Made by a program: the position numbers and the translations under genes | Assembly: GCA_964592095.1 (NCBI GenBank) | Contig: CAZQER010000004.1 | Location: forward strand, 1 to 39,184 | DNA from: EX4484-2 sp964592095 | GTDB lineage: Archaea; Altiarchaeota; Altiarchaeia; IMC4; QMZM01 | Reading direction: 5' to 3' | DNA: 39,184 nucleotides | Part shown: positions 31,598-39,184 of the stretch, one piece after another | Layout of the letters: each line of letters begins with the position of its first letter | Position numbering within the stretch: position 1 is the stretch's first letter | The notes under the pieces: generated by a model | Database searches by the model: none | The model's input: only the letters and a program-made list of their open reading frames with translations | Told to the model about the DNA's origin: nothing

Positions 31598-34130
31598 TTT
31601 TATCTATATATTTATCCAAGTAACCCTTCTTCATAGGATCCACTCCATCTCCGCCATATATGAATTGAGTTATCATTCCACCATCCCCTCTAACACTTCT
31701 ATCCGGATATACCCTCAAATCCTGAAGTGCATTTATCAATCTTCTCTGCATATAACCACTTCTTGCAGTTCTAATCGCGGTATCAACCAACGACTCCCTT
31801 CCCCCCATGGAATGGAAGAAGTATTCCGTAGGCTTTAAACCTACCTTAAAGTTTGACTTAACAAAACCATTTGCTTCAGCGGATACATCACCTTTATTGA
31901 AATGTGGAAGTGTTCTATTAAAGTAGCCTCTCTTGATTCTACTACCCCTCACAGCCTGTTGACCTATAATTCCTGCCATTTGGGTTAGATTTAGTAATGT
32001 CCCTCTTGCACCAGTCTTTGCCATAATCACAGCATTGTTATGTGATATATATCTTTCAGCAATTTCCCCTGCCTTGTTTCTGGCATTCCCCAATTCACCC
32101 ATTATCCTATCCTCCAATGACTCTTCAAGTGATTTACCGGGTATCGGTTTCATTTCTCCATTTTGATAGGAATGAATGAGTTTATCCACATTCTCCTCAG
32201 CCCTTTTTACAATATTCTTTATCATATTCACAGCCTCCTTAGGCAAATCCTCCTCATCTATACCCACACTGAAACCATAGTTCATTATGGCTCTTATGGA
32301 TAATCTTGTTGATTTGTCTATAAAATCTCTTGTTAAATCAGAACCGTAACGAAGGAACAATTCATTTAATAGGACCCCTGCCATACCCTCGGTATCTATC
32401 ACCCCTGTTTTTAGTTCACCATTCTCTATTTTGATATATGCCTCATACTCACATTTCTCCTTCTTACAGGTTTCACATTTTCTACACAATCTTCCTCTGT
32501 ATGTTATATTTAGGTCCTTGGGTAGTAATAATGAGAATATCTCCTTTCCTGTAAATCTATTTTTACCTTTCGGTAGTTTTAAAATATTCCTAACAAGTTT
32601 TAGTGCCTCCTGCCTGCTTAATACAGTATCTTTTTTTGTAAGTAAATACATGCCGCTCACATGGTCATGCCGTCCGCCCATTATTGGTCTTCCATATCTG
32701 GGGGATATTATGCATTCCTGCACCTTCATCAGTATTTCTGCCTCGGCAATTGCTTCCTCTGACTGAGGTATATGAAGATTCATTTCATCTCCATCAAAAT
32801 CTGCATTATATGGGGCGCAGACAGCAGCGTTCATCCTTAATGTATTGTATGGTAGAACCCTGACATAATGAGCCATCATGGATATCCTATGGAGCGATGG
32901 TTGTCTGTTGAATATAGCAATATCCCCATCGTTTATATGCCTCTCCACAATATCCCCGACCTTAAGATTCTTTGCGATAAATTCCTTGTTTTCATCCATG
33001 ATCCTCCTTCTTCCATCCTCTGTGACTACATAATGAGCACCCGGGTGTTTTTTTGGTCCATTAAGTATAAGTTTTCTTAAATCCTCTATATTCCTTTCAC
33101 TAACCTCTTCTGGAACAGTAAGTTCTAATGCAATTATCTCCGGAACTGCAACCTCATTGATACTAATATTTGGATCAGGGCTGATAACCGTTCTTGCAGA
33201 AAAATTTACCCTTTTACCTGAAAGATTCTTTCTGAATCTACCCTCTTTGCTTTTAAGTCTTTGTGCAATGGTTTTCAGAGGTCTTCCAGACCTGTGTCTT
33301 GCAGGTGGTATTCCAGTAATACCGTTATCGAAATATGTTGCGATATGATACTGAAGTAAATCCCACAAATCCTCTATGATCAGTTGAGGTGCCCCTGAGT
33401 TTATATTCTCCTCCAATCTTTGATTAATCCTAAGAATATCAACCAATTTATGTGTTAAATCATCTTCACTTCTGTCAGCAGACTCCAAGGTTATTGATGG
33501 TCTTGTTGTGATAGGCAATACAGGAATTGTTTCTAAAATCATCCATTCTGGTCCTATTTGAAATCTCAAATATTTTAAATCATCGTCTGTTATCTTCTCA
33601 AAGCGTTCCTTTACATCAGTAACAAGGAGTTTGTTTTCACCCTCATAATATGTATACGGCCTCACAAATTTTATCTTCTTTTGCTTCTCTCCACAATGTG
33701 GACACTCCTTCTCAGAATTTGAGACCTTGATAGCATTTTTTTCTATCTCCTCTGACTCAGATTCGGTTATATTCTCAATATCATATCTCTTAAGTTCCTC
33801 ATCAGGTATTAACAATCTACCGCATGACCTACATGTCATTCTTAGGAGATTGTATATCTCCTTTGCATAACCTACATGTATCACAGGCCTTACCAGTTCT
33901 ATATTACCAAAATGCCCTTTACATTCCCCCAATCTACCACCGCATGTTCTACACCTGATACCCGGGTCTATAACACCCAATCTAGGGTCCATGAGACCTC
34001 CCTCAACGGGATAACCATCTTCATCATATGTATTTGGAGTATATATTCTGGCTGAAGATAACTTTCTTATCATCTTTGGTGAAAGCACACCAAACTTTAC
34101 ACCCGTGATCTTCTTCCTTACAATTACCAT
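31575..34130 (-). CDS. rpoA1: RNA polymerase subunit Rpo1N (A')
   Basis: 851 residues, the N-terminal portion of the largest subunit with the catalytic magnesium site NADFDGDEM. Zinc sites CRTCGGRLGECKGHFG (clamp) and CRSCGRLL ... CPHCGEKQ are intact. RHRSGRPLKTIAQRLKSKEG and RFRKNLSGKRVNFSARTVIS are strongly conserved, as is the C-terminal GGRESLVDTAIRTARSGYMQ. An extra CRKCETCKKEKCEY cluster lies near 560. The ATG at 34130 is chosen because it follows the rpoB stop directly (TAA-A-ATG); a GTG five codons earlier is less likely. Confidence 0.97.
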   Translation of the reverse strand: MVIVRKKITGVKFGVLSPKMIRKLSSARIYTPNTYDEDGYPVEGGLMDPRLGVIDPGIRCRTCGGRLGECKGHFGNIELVRPVIHVGYAKEIYNLLRMTCRSCGRLLIPDEELKRYDIENITESESEEIEKNAIKVSNSEKECPHCGEKQKKIKFVRPYTYYEGENKLLVTDVKERFEKITDDDLKYLRFQIGPEWMILETIPVLPITTRPSITLESADRSEDDLTHKLVDILRINQRLEENINSGAPQLIIEDLWDLLQYHIATYFDNGITGIPPARHRSGRPLKTIAQRLKSKEGRFRKNLSGKRVNFSARTVISPDPNISINEVAVPEIIALELTVPEEVSERNIEDLRKLILNGPKKHPGAHYVVTEDGRRRIMDENKEFIAKNLKVGDIVERHINDGDIAIFNRQPSLHRISMMAHYVRVLPYNTLRMNAAVCAPYNADFDGDEMNLHIPQSEEAIAEAEILMKVQECIISPRYGRPIMGGRHDHVSGMYLLTKKDTVLSRQEALKLVRNILKLPKGKNRFTGKEIFSLLLPKDLNITYRGRLCRKCETCKKEKCEYEAYIKIENGELKTGVIDTEGMAGVLLNELFLRYGSDLTRDFIDKSTRLSIRAIMNYGFSVGIDEEDLPKEAVNMIKNIVKRAEENVDKLIHSYQNGEMKPIPGKSLEESLEDRIMGELGNARNKAGEIAERYISHNNAVIMAKTGARGTLLNLTQMAGIIGQQAVRGSRIKRGYFNRTLPHFNKGDVSAEANGFVKSNFKVGLKPTEYFFHSMGGRESLVDTAIRTARSGYMQRRLINALQDLRVYPDRSVRGDGGMITQFIYGGDGVDPMKKGYLDKYIDKNGKLPDS

Positions 34131-34131
34131 T

Positions 34132-37100
34132 TTAAGCCTTATCACCCAATATAAGTTTTGGATATATGCACATGCCCATCAATTCATTGAGCAGAAGTTT
34201 GAATGCATACGCCATCTCAACAGGATATGTGGTAACATCGCCACATATCGGACAGTATATATGCCCTCTCTCTACATCTCTTATGGCTATCAAACCACAT
34301 TTTGAACACACATGAACTATAACCTTGTCCGATTCATCTAGTAATCTATCCTTAAGCAACATGGCCGCACCATGACCAATCAGGCAATCTCTTTCCATTT
34401 CACCAAATCTCAAACCTCCTTCTCTGGCTCTACCTTCTGTAGGCTGCCTTGTCAACATCTGCACAGGACCCCTGCTTCTTGCATGAATCTTATTTGCAAC
34501 CATGTGGTGTAATTTCTGATAATATATGACTCCAACAAAGATTTCTGCTTGACATCTCTCACCTGTGATTCCATCATATAGTATCTCCTTTCCATTATCT
34601 CTGAAACCATAAGCTTTTAATTCTTTTCTTAGGTAGGATTCATCATCATTATTAAATGCCGTGCCATTTGTAAATTTCCCATTTAAGCACGCAACCTTTC
34701 CACCGAGCATCTCCAACATATGACCAACAGTCATTCTAGAAGGAATGGCGTGGGGATTAATAATCAAATCAGGTACTATACCGTCCTTCGTGAAGGGCAT
34801 ATCCTGATGAGGTACAAGCAGTCCAACCACCCCTTTCTGACCATGTCTTGAGGAGAATTTATCTCCAAGTTCAGGTATTCTCTGACTCCTTATCCTTATC
34901 TTTGCTAATTTGTTCTTTTCAATTGTCTCAGTTAGAATAACTTGATCAACAGTTCCATCTTCCATATGTCTTACTGTTGTGGAATTCTCTCTCCTCTTTT
35001 CCTCAACAATTCCATAGGGACCGATCTCCTCCAAGAATCTTGGTGGTGATGTTTTGCCTATAAGAACGTCATCTGCATTAACATCCATCTCAGGTAGAAT
35101 TAAACCGTCTTCATCCAGTTTAGCATATGTTTCATCCGATTGATAGCCCTCCACCTTCTCATCTGGAATCTCAAACTTGTCATGCTGACCGCTTGGATAA
35201 CCCCTCTCCTCAGATGTGTATGTTCTATAAAATGTTGATCTGCCCAATCCTCTGTCTACAGAACTCTTATTCAATATTATCGCATCCTCCATATTATATC
35301 CTTCAAAACTCATTACTGCAACAACAAAGTTCTGCCCCGCAGGTCTCCTCTCAAATTGAATGCAATCCGTAATATCTGTTTTTACTAAAGGAATCTGTGG
35401 GTAATTTAGGACATTTGCTCTGCTATCAAATCTCATAAGATAGTTTGAGCAATATAATCCCAAACTTTGCTTTGCCATGGATGCTGCCATAGTCACTCTT
35501 GGGGATGAATTATGTTCAGGATATGGAGCAAAACTTGATGGAACACCCAGAATTAATGAAGGAGATATCTCCATATGCGTATGCTCGGGTGTTAAACTCT
35601 TTTCGTCTATTGCTATGTATGCATTTTCCTCCTCTTCAGCATCTAAATATTCTATCACACCACTTTTTAATAAATCATAAAAATCTATCCTTCCACTTTC
35701 TAAATCCTTTATATGTTTTTCAGTGAGCATTGGTTTTCCATTTTCTACTATAACTAGGGGTCTCAATACCCTGCCTTTATCAGTATAAATTTGAATCTCA
35801 GAATTTTCTTTCCTGTAGGCTATAGATACCGTAATTGGAATCTTACCCCACCTCCTCAGATTTCTCAGTTTTTTTACCAATGCCTCTGGATTTGAATGTC
35901 CACCCATCAATCTACCATTGAGATTAACATATGCCTTTGCCTTCGACATACCCGATTGTACACCAAACTCCCTCAGATATCTTTCAATATCCTTCTCATC
36001 CTCACCTGTTGTTATATGGGCACATATAGCCAAATTCTTAACAAGACCACAGTTTTGACCCTCTGGTGTTTCATTTGGGCAGATTCTTCCCCATTGTGTT
36101 GGATGTAAATCCCTTGCTTCAAAGTGTGGATGACTTCTACTTAAAAGTGACGAAATCCTTCTTTTATGAGCTATTGCTGAGAGGTAATTCGTTCTATTTA
36201 AAACTTGGCTTACCCCTGTTCTACCACCCGTCCAGTTTCCAGTAGCCAACGCATAACAAATGCTCTCAGTTAGGTTATCACTCCTTACAGCAGTTTTTAC
36301 ATTTACAACCCTGTTTCTCGCATTCTGTTTCTCCAACTGGTATTTTATATCTCTGGCAATCTTATTAAAACTTACTCTAAATAATTCCTGCATCAAATCT
36401 CCGGCAAGTCTCAATCTTTTGTTTGAATAGTGGTCTTTATCGTCTGGTTCTCTTCTTCCAGAATCCAGTTCCAAAACCTTCCTTGCCATTATCCCCAAAT
36501 AAATAGCCTTTGTTCTCCAATCCTCCCTACTATTCCCTATGTGCGGTAATAAAAAGTTGTTGATAACCTGTATAGCTCTCGTTGGTTGATATTGCTTTGC
36601 ATGCCCTGCACCAGCCCTCTTACCCAGATATTCAAACGCCTCCTCTTCCGTGAGGTTATTGAGTTCTATATTCAGCAGAATCTCAACTTGATCTTCCTCA
36701 TCAAACATACCCAAAATCTCCTCATTACTCAAACCCAATGCCTTCATAAGAACAGTTAATGGAAATCTCTTCGGAATTCCAGGAAATGTAACAAAGAGCG
36801 TTCCGGTCTTTTTACCAGACCATTTCTCTACCGTAACCCTTGACCTGAATCCTTGTCTAAGTGAAAAAACCTTTGCTATTATGACATCCTTTCCTGCTAT
36901 CACCTCCCTCGTTGTTATAATCTTATTTGGTGCTAAATCTTCAACAATAATCAAAGACCTTTCCGTCCCATTTATGATAAAATATCCTCCCAAATCCAAT
37001 GGGTCTTCTCCAGCAGCGATAAGCTCCTCATCACTCATTCCATATAGAAGGCATACCTTAGAGTGGACCATTATAGGTAAATGACCTATTTCAACCTCAA

Positions 37101-37386
37101 CCGGGATTCCATTCTCTATGAACTCAAGAATCAGGGGCGCGGAGTATGTCAAATTTCTAACATGACATTCCCATGGAAGTCTTGTTTCAGGTCCCTGTCC
37201 AGCCTCGTTTACAACGGGTTTACCCACCCTTATTTTTCCTAGCTCTAGTGTATAATTCTCAATATCTACATCTATCTTACCCCTCTCGTCTATTACCTCC
37301 TGCAAACCTTTATCAATCAACCAGTTGAAGGATTCTATCTGAAACTTTGTCAAGTCCTCGCTTTTTATGAAACTACTCAACCTCAT
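34132..37386 (-). CDS. rpoB: RNA polymerase subunit Rpo2 (B), unsplit
   Basis: 1084 residues, the whole second-largest subunit in one gene. The N-terminal half has WECHVRNLTYSAPLILEFIE and LGGYFIINGTERSLIIVEDL; the fork/active-site region has SRSHPHFEARDLHPTQWGRI, CPNETPEGQNCGLVKNLAIC and FEGYNMEDAIILNKSSVDRG; and the hybrid-binding part has SQRIPELGDKFSSRHGQKGV. A zinc ribbon CSKCGLIA ... YCPIC closes the protein. Methanogens of most orders, Archaeoglobus and halophiles have this subunit split into B'' and B'; here it is continuous. GGTGAT eight bases before the ATG at 37386 is the ribosome binding site. Confidence 0.97.
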   Translation of the reverse strand: MRLSSFIKSEDLTKFQIESFNWLIDKGLQEVIDERGKIDVDIENYTLELGKIRVGKPVVNEAGQGPETRLPWECHVRNLTYSAPLILEFIENGIPVEVEIGHLPIMVHSKVCLLYGMSDEELIAAGEDPLDLGGYFIINGTERSLIIVEDLAPNKIITTREVIAGKDVIIAKVFSLRQGFRSRVTVEKWSGKKTGTLFVTFPGIPKRFPLTVLMKALGLSNEEILGMFDEEDQVEILLNIELNNLTEEEAFEYLGKRAGAGHAKQYQPTRAIQVINNFLLPHIGNSREDWRTKAIYLGIMARKVLELDSGRREPDDKDHYSNKRLRLAGDLMQELFRVSFNKIARDIKYQLEKQNARNRVVNVKTAVRSDNLTESICYALATGNWTGGRTGVSQVLNRTNYLSAIAHKRRISSLLSRSHPHFEARDLHPTQWGRICPNETPEGQNCGLVKNLAICAHITTGEDEKDIERYLREFGVQSGMSKAKAYVNLNGRLMGGHSNPEALVKKLRNLRRWGKIPITVSIAYRKENSEIQIYTDKGRVLRPLVIVENGKPMLTEKHIKDLESGRIDFYDLLKSGVIEYLDAEEEENAYIAIDEKSLTPEHTHMEISPSLILGVPSSFAPYPEHNSSPRVTMAASMAKQSLGLYCSNYLMRFDSRANVLNYPQIPLVKTDITDCIQFERRPAGQNFVVAVMSFEGYNMEDAIILNKSSVDRGLGRSTFYRTYTSEERGYPSGQHDKFEIPDEKVEGYQSDETYAKLDEDGLILPEMDVNADDVLIGKTSPPRFLEEIGPYGIVEEKRRENSTTVRHMEDGTVDQVILTETIEKNKLAKIRIRSQRIPELGDKFSSRHGQKGVVGLLVPHQDMPFTKDGIVPDLIINPHAIPSRMTVGHMLEMLGGKVACLNGKFTNGTAFNNDDESYLRKELKAYGFRDNGKEILYDGITGERCQAEIFVGVIYYQKLHHMVANKIHARSRGPVQMLTRQPTEGRAREGGLRFGEMERDCLIGHGAAMLLKDRLLDESDKVIVHVCSKCGLIAIRDVERGHIYCPICGDVTTYPVEMAYAFKLLLNELMGMCIYPKLILGDKA

Positions 37387-37445
37387 TATGAAACATCACC
37401 ATTGTATTTTAAAATATTATAATAATCGACAAATTAATCTAAACA

Positions 37446-37667
37446 TCAATCCTTTACTACAACCCTGTAGTAGAAATTTTTACCTATTTCGGGTTCATTC
37501 CTTGTTATCTTTATTACATCCCCAACCTTAGCATTGAGTCCTTTTATACCCGGATCACTCAGTTTAATCTTTGGTAACAATTCATGTGTTACATTATAAC
37601 TCTCAAGCAATTTTTCAACTTCTTCAGGTGCCAATACCTCGTGTTTTGGAACAAGTGTGTTCTCCAA
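37446..37667 (-). CDS. rpoH: RNA polymerase subunit Rpo5 (H)
   Basis: 73 residues, the archaeal equivalent of the C-terminal domain of eukaryotic RPB5. LVPKHEVLAPEEVEKLLESY and LPKIKLSDPGIKGLNAKVGD are characteristic, followed by VIKITRNEPEIGKNFYYRVV. The start is a TTG at 37667 placed four bases after GGGGAGGG, a strong ribosome binding site; no ATG fits. It begins the polymerase operon, 59 bases ahead of rpoB. Confidence 0.94.
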   Translation of the reverse strand: MENTLVPKHEVLAPEEVEKLLESYNVTHELLPKIKLSDPGIKGLNAKVGDVIKITRNEPEIGKNFYYRVVVKD

Positions 37668-37670
37668 TTT

Positions 37671-37764
37671 CCCTCCCCAAGAAAAAGGTAGTAAGTTAAA
37701 ACTTAGTATTCTTTCTTTAAAAATACATTAATTTTAATAATTAAATAATTTAAATTTAAAATAT
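37671..37764 (-). promoter_or_regulatory. promoter region and ribosome binding site of the RNA polymerase operon
   Basis: On the minus strand the 94 bases between dnaG and rpo5 contain several TATA-like stretches (for example ATTTTTAAAG near 37713-37722) and end in the GGGGAGGG site at 37671-37678. This is the only clear start point for the rpo5-rpoB-rpoA1-rpoA2-eL30-nusA-uS12 transcript. Which TATA element is used cannot be decided by eye. Confidence 0.4.
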
Positions 37765-38901
37765 TCATTTCTTTTCTGTTATAACCCTAACATTTTTTGT
37801 ATTTGATATGGAGGATCTATTAACACCAACAAGATATTTTACTCCGGTTTCTGATGCAACATCTATTAATCTCTGTGTTACTATGCCATCAAATACTACT
37901 GCATATGGCTGTACATCTGCAAGTGAATCTATAAGATCCTTTATTTCCATTTCAGTGATCAATTCCATATTCTCATCATATAACCTCGCACTTAATTTAC
38001 CCTTTACCTCTCTTAAAAGATTCAATAACTTCTCCGTCTTCTTTTCTTCCTTAAGGATTGCTTCTTCCTCAATCCTCCCTCTTTGCTCTTTTATCTGACT
38101 TATCGGCACCTTTCTCCTAAGAGCCATTATTATCTCCTTCTTGCCCAACTCCTCAACCTCTTTACCCTTAGGTGCTTGTGCTACAAAATCTATATCCGCA
38201 ACCTGTGATAACTCCTTCATAATTATTTCACCACCCCTATCACCATCTACGAATGCGATTGTTGTTTTTTCCTTACTCAAATCAATAATAGCCTTTGGTA
38301 TATTTGTACCACCTATTGCAACAGCATTTTTTATACCACATCTTAGCATATTTAGAACATCAGCCCTGCCCTCAACAAGAATCACACTTTCAGCATCCTT
38401 TATCCCAGGTCCTGCCGGAAGTCCCTTATATGTTGTTATCTCTGCCATCTGAACAGATTTCTTTACCTCCTCAGTAATCTTTTCAGTCTCAGGAACGCTC
38501 TCATTCATAATCTTCTTGAGCAATTCCTTTGCTCTTTCAATCACCTGCTTCCTCTTCACATTTCTTGCATCCTCAATATTTCTGATTCGTATAGTTGCAT
38601 TACATGGACCAACTCTTGTTACATTCTCTATAGCTGCTCCGACGATAGCAGTTTTCACCATACCGAGACTTGACGGGATAATAATCTCACCCTTAGATTT
38701 TCCCGCCTTTGTTTCTATATTGACCTCGATCCTCCCAATCCTTCCCGTCTTTTGAAGTTCTCTAAGTTCTAATTCCTCACCCAACAAACCCTCAGATTGA
38801 CCAAAGATTGCACCTACTACATCTGGTTTTTCCACAACACCATCAATAACAATATCTGCATATATATTATACTTAATGGTATCTACTGGTGCTTTTGCCA
38901 T
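37765..38901 (-). CDS. dnaG: archaeal DnaG, primase-like protein
   Basis: 378 residues. Archaeal DnaG has a bacterial-type TOPRIM primase domain and is mostly found with the exosome as an RNA-binding/poly(A)-related subunit; a priming role has also been reported. The N-terminal domain has TIKYNIYADIVIDGVVEKPD, VVGAIFGQSEGLLG and EIIIPSSLGMVKTAIVGAAI. The TOPRIM domain has the catalytic Glu in ILVEGRADVLNMLR, GGTNIP and the metal-binding AFVDGDRGG. It is at the short end of the family because the usual Glu-rich linker is brief. The ATG at 38901 follows GAGGTGA (38907-38913) at ideal spacing; an upstream in-frame start at 38925 is less likely. Confidence 0.94.
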   Translation of the reverse strand: MAKAPVDTIKYNIYADIVIDGVVEKPDVVGAIFGQSEGLLGEELELRELQKTGRIGRIEVNIETKAGKSKGEIIIPSSLGMVKTAIVGAAIENVTRVGPCNATIRIRNIEDARNVKRKQVIERAKELLKKIMNESVPETEKITEEVKKSVQMAEITTYKGLPAGPGIKDAESVILVEGRADVLNMLRCGIKNAVAIGGTNIPKAIIDLSKEKTTIAFVDGDRGGEIIMKELSQVADIDFVAQAPKGKEVEELGKKEIIMALRRKVPISQIKEQRGRIEEEAILKEEKKTEKLLNLLREVKGKLSARLYDENMELITEMEIKDLIDSLADVQPYAVVFDGIVTQRLIDVASETGVKYLVGVNRSSISNTKNVRVITEKK

Positions 38902-38986
38902 TACAATCACCTCTTTAAAAGTCATTTAAAATCAGATTACATCCACTAAATCAAGATACAGCCCACTCCAGAAACCATGGGTACAA

Positions 38987-39038
38987 AAATACACTTGCAC
39001 CCTGTTAATTAATCTTAAAATATATTTGGAGTGTATTT
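38987..39038. repeat. nine-base inverted repeat upstream of dnaG
   Basis: AAATACACT (38987-38995) is the exact reverse complement of AGTGTATTT (39030-39038), with 34 bases between. It lies about 85-140 bases upstream of dnaG. It could be an operator or a weak RNA stem; in AT-rich sequence it may be accidental. Confidence 0.3.
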
Positions 39039-39143
39039 ACTCTTGATTGGTGAATGTGATGTAACCCTCATTCAATTTTAATTTTTTATATCTAATAATA
39101 TAGATTTTTTTCAATAAATATAAAAATCAAAATATAAGCTATG

Positions 39144-39165
39144 TAGAAATCCTTTAGGATTTCTA
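39144..39165. terminator. perfect nine-pair hairpin near the window edge
   Basis: TAGAAATCC (39144-39152) and GGATTTCTA (39157-39165) form a perfect stem with loop TTTA. It is followed by A-rich sequence on the plus strand and preceded by mixed sequence, so it is not a clear intrinsic terminator for either strand. The region 38926-39184 holds no recognisable gene; the hairpin may end a gene to the right of the window. Confidence 0.4.
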
Positions 39166-39184
39166 GCGTAAAAAATCTAACATA

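Noticed and set aside
38926..39184. A tRNA or other RNA gene upstream of dnaG
   Set aside because: No cloverleaf, T-arm or long GC-rich stem is present; only two short inverted repeats can be supported.

Overview
The window is AT-rich archaeal DNA. Archaeal markers include Alba, the eukaryote-type primase large subunit PriL, archaeal DnaG, RNA polymerase genes in the order rpo5-rpoB-rpoA1-rpoA2, ribosomal proteins eL19, eL30 and eL32, and several promoters with a TATA box close to the start codon. The central operon encodes formylmethanofuran dehydrogenase, heterodisulfide-reductase-type proteins and methenyl-H4MPT cyclohydrolase, so the organism uses methanofuran/tetrahydromethanopterin C1 chemistry, either for methanogenesis-type metabolism or for an archaeal Wood-Ljungdahl pathway. 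No methyl-CoM reductase gene is present here. rpoB is one intact gene, unlike the split rpoB of most classical methanogens, Archaeoglobus and halophiles. An uncultivated H4MPT lineage (for example Altiarchaeota-like or another deep euryarchaeal group) is a reasonable guess, but the sequence does not settle it.

Layout. 1-3465 (minus): start of an unidentified gene, a small winged-helix protein, a dUTPase and a large membrane protein with two VWA domains. 3592-3894 (plus): Alba, followed by about 590 bases without a clear gene that hold a strong RNA-like stem and the remains of a Thr-rich secreted protein. 4482-10222: a cell-surface region with a lipid-linked sugar-phosphate transferase, two separate halves of a DUF1616 protein, a Gfo/Idh/MocA sugar dehydrogenase, an archaeosortase, a DUF457 membrane protein and a large beta-propeller surface protein with a Thr-rich stalk. 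10278-11252: priL.

11358-23257 (plus) is one tightly packed operon: fwdA, fwdC, hdrA fused to an mvhD domain, a four-cluster polyferredoxin (fwdF-like), hdrC, hdrB, a two-cluster ferredoxin (fwdG-like), fwdD1, fwdB1, fwdD2, fwdB2, a DUF166 gene and mch. Nearly every junction overlaps, often as ATGA. The likely logic is that HdrABC bifurcates electrons, low-potential electrons pass through the FwdF/FwdG relay to the Mo/W site of FwdB, CO2 is reduced to formate and FwdA condenses it onto methanofuran; Mch acts two steps later. The fwdDB pair is duplicated in tandem. The one real gap in the operon, before fwdD1, holds a perfect hairpin between a strong Shine-Dalgarno sequence and the start codon.

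23593-38901 (minus) is the information-processing block: dnaG; rpo5-rpoB-rpoA1-rpoA2-eL30-nusA-uS12; then, after an internal promoter, uS8-uL6-eL32-eL19-uL18-uS5-uL30-uL15-secY. The second half of the spc cluster is joined directly to the end of the rpo/str cluster; the usual uS7 and elongation-factor genes are not between them. No tRNA, rRNA, CRISPR array, insertion sequence or integrase was recognised.
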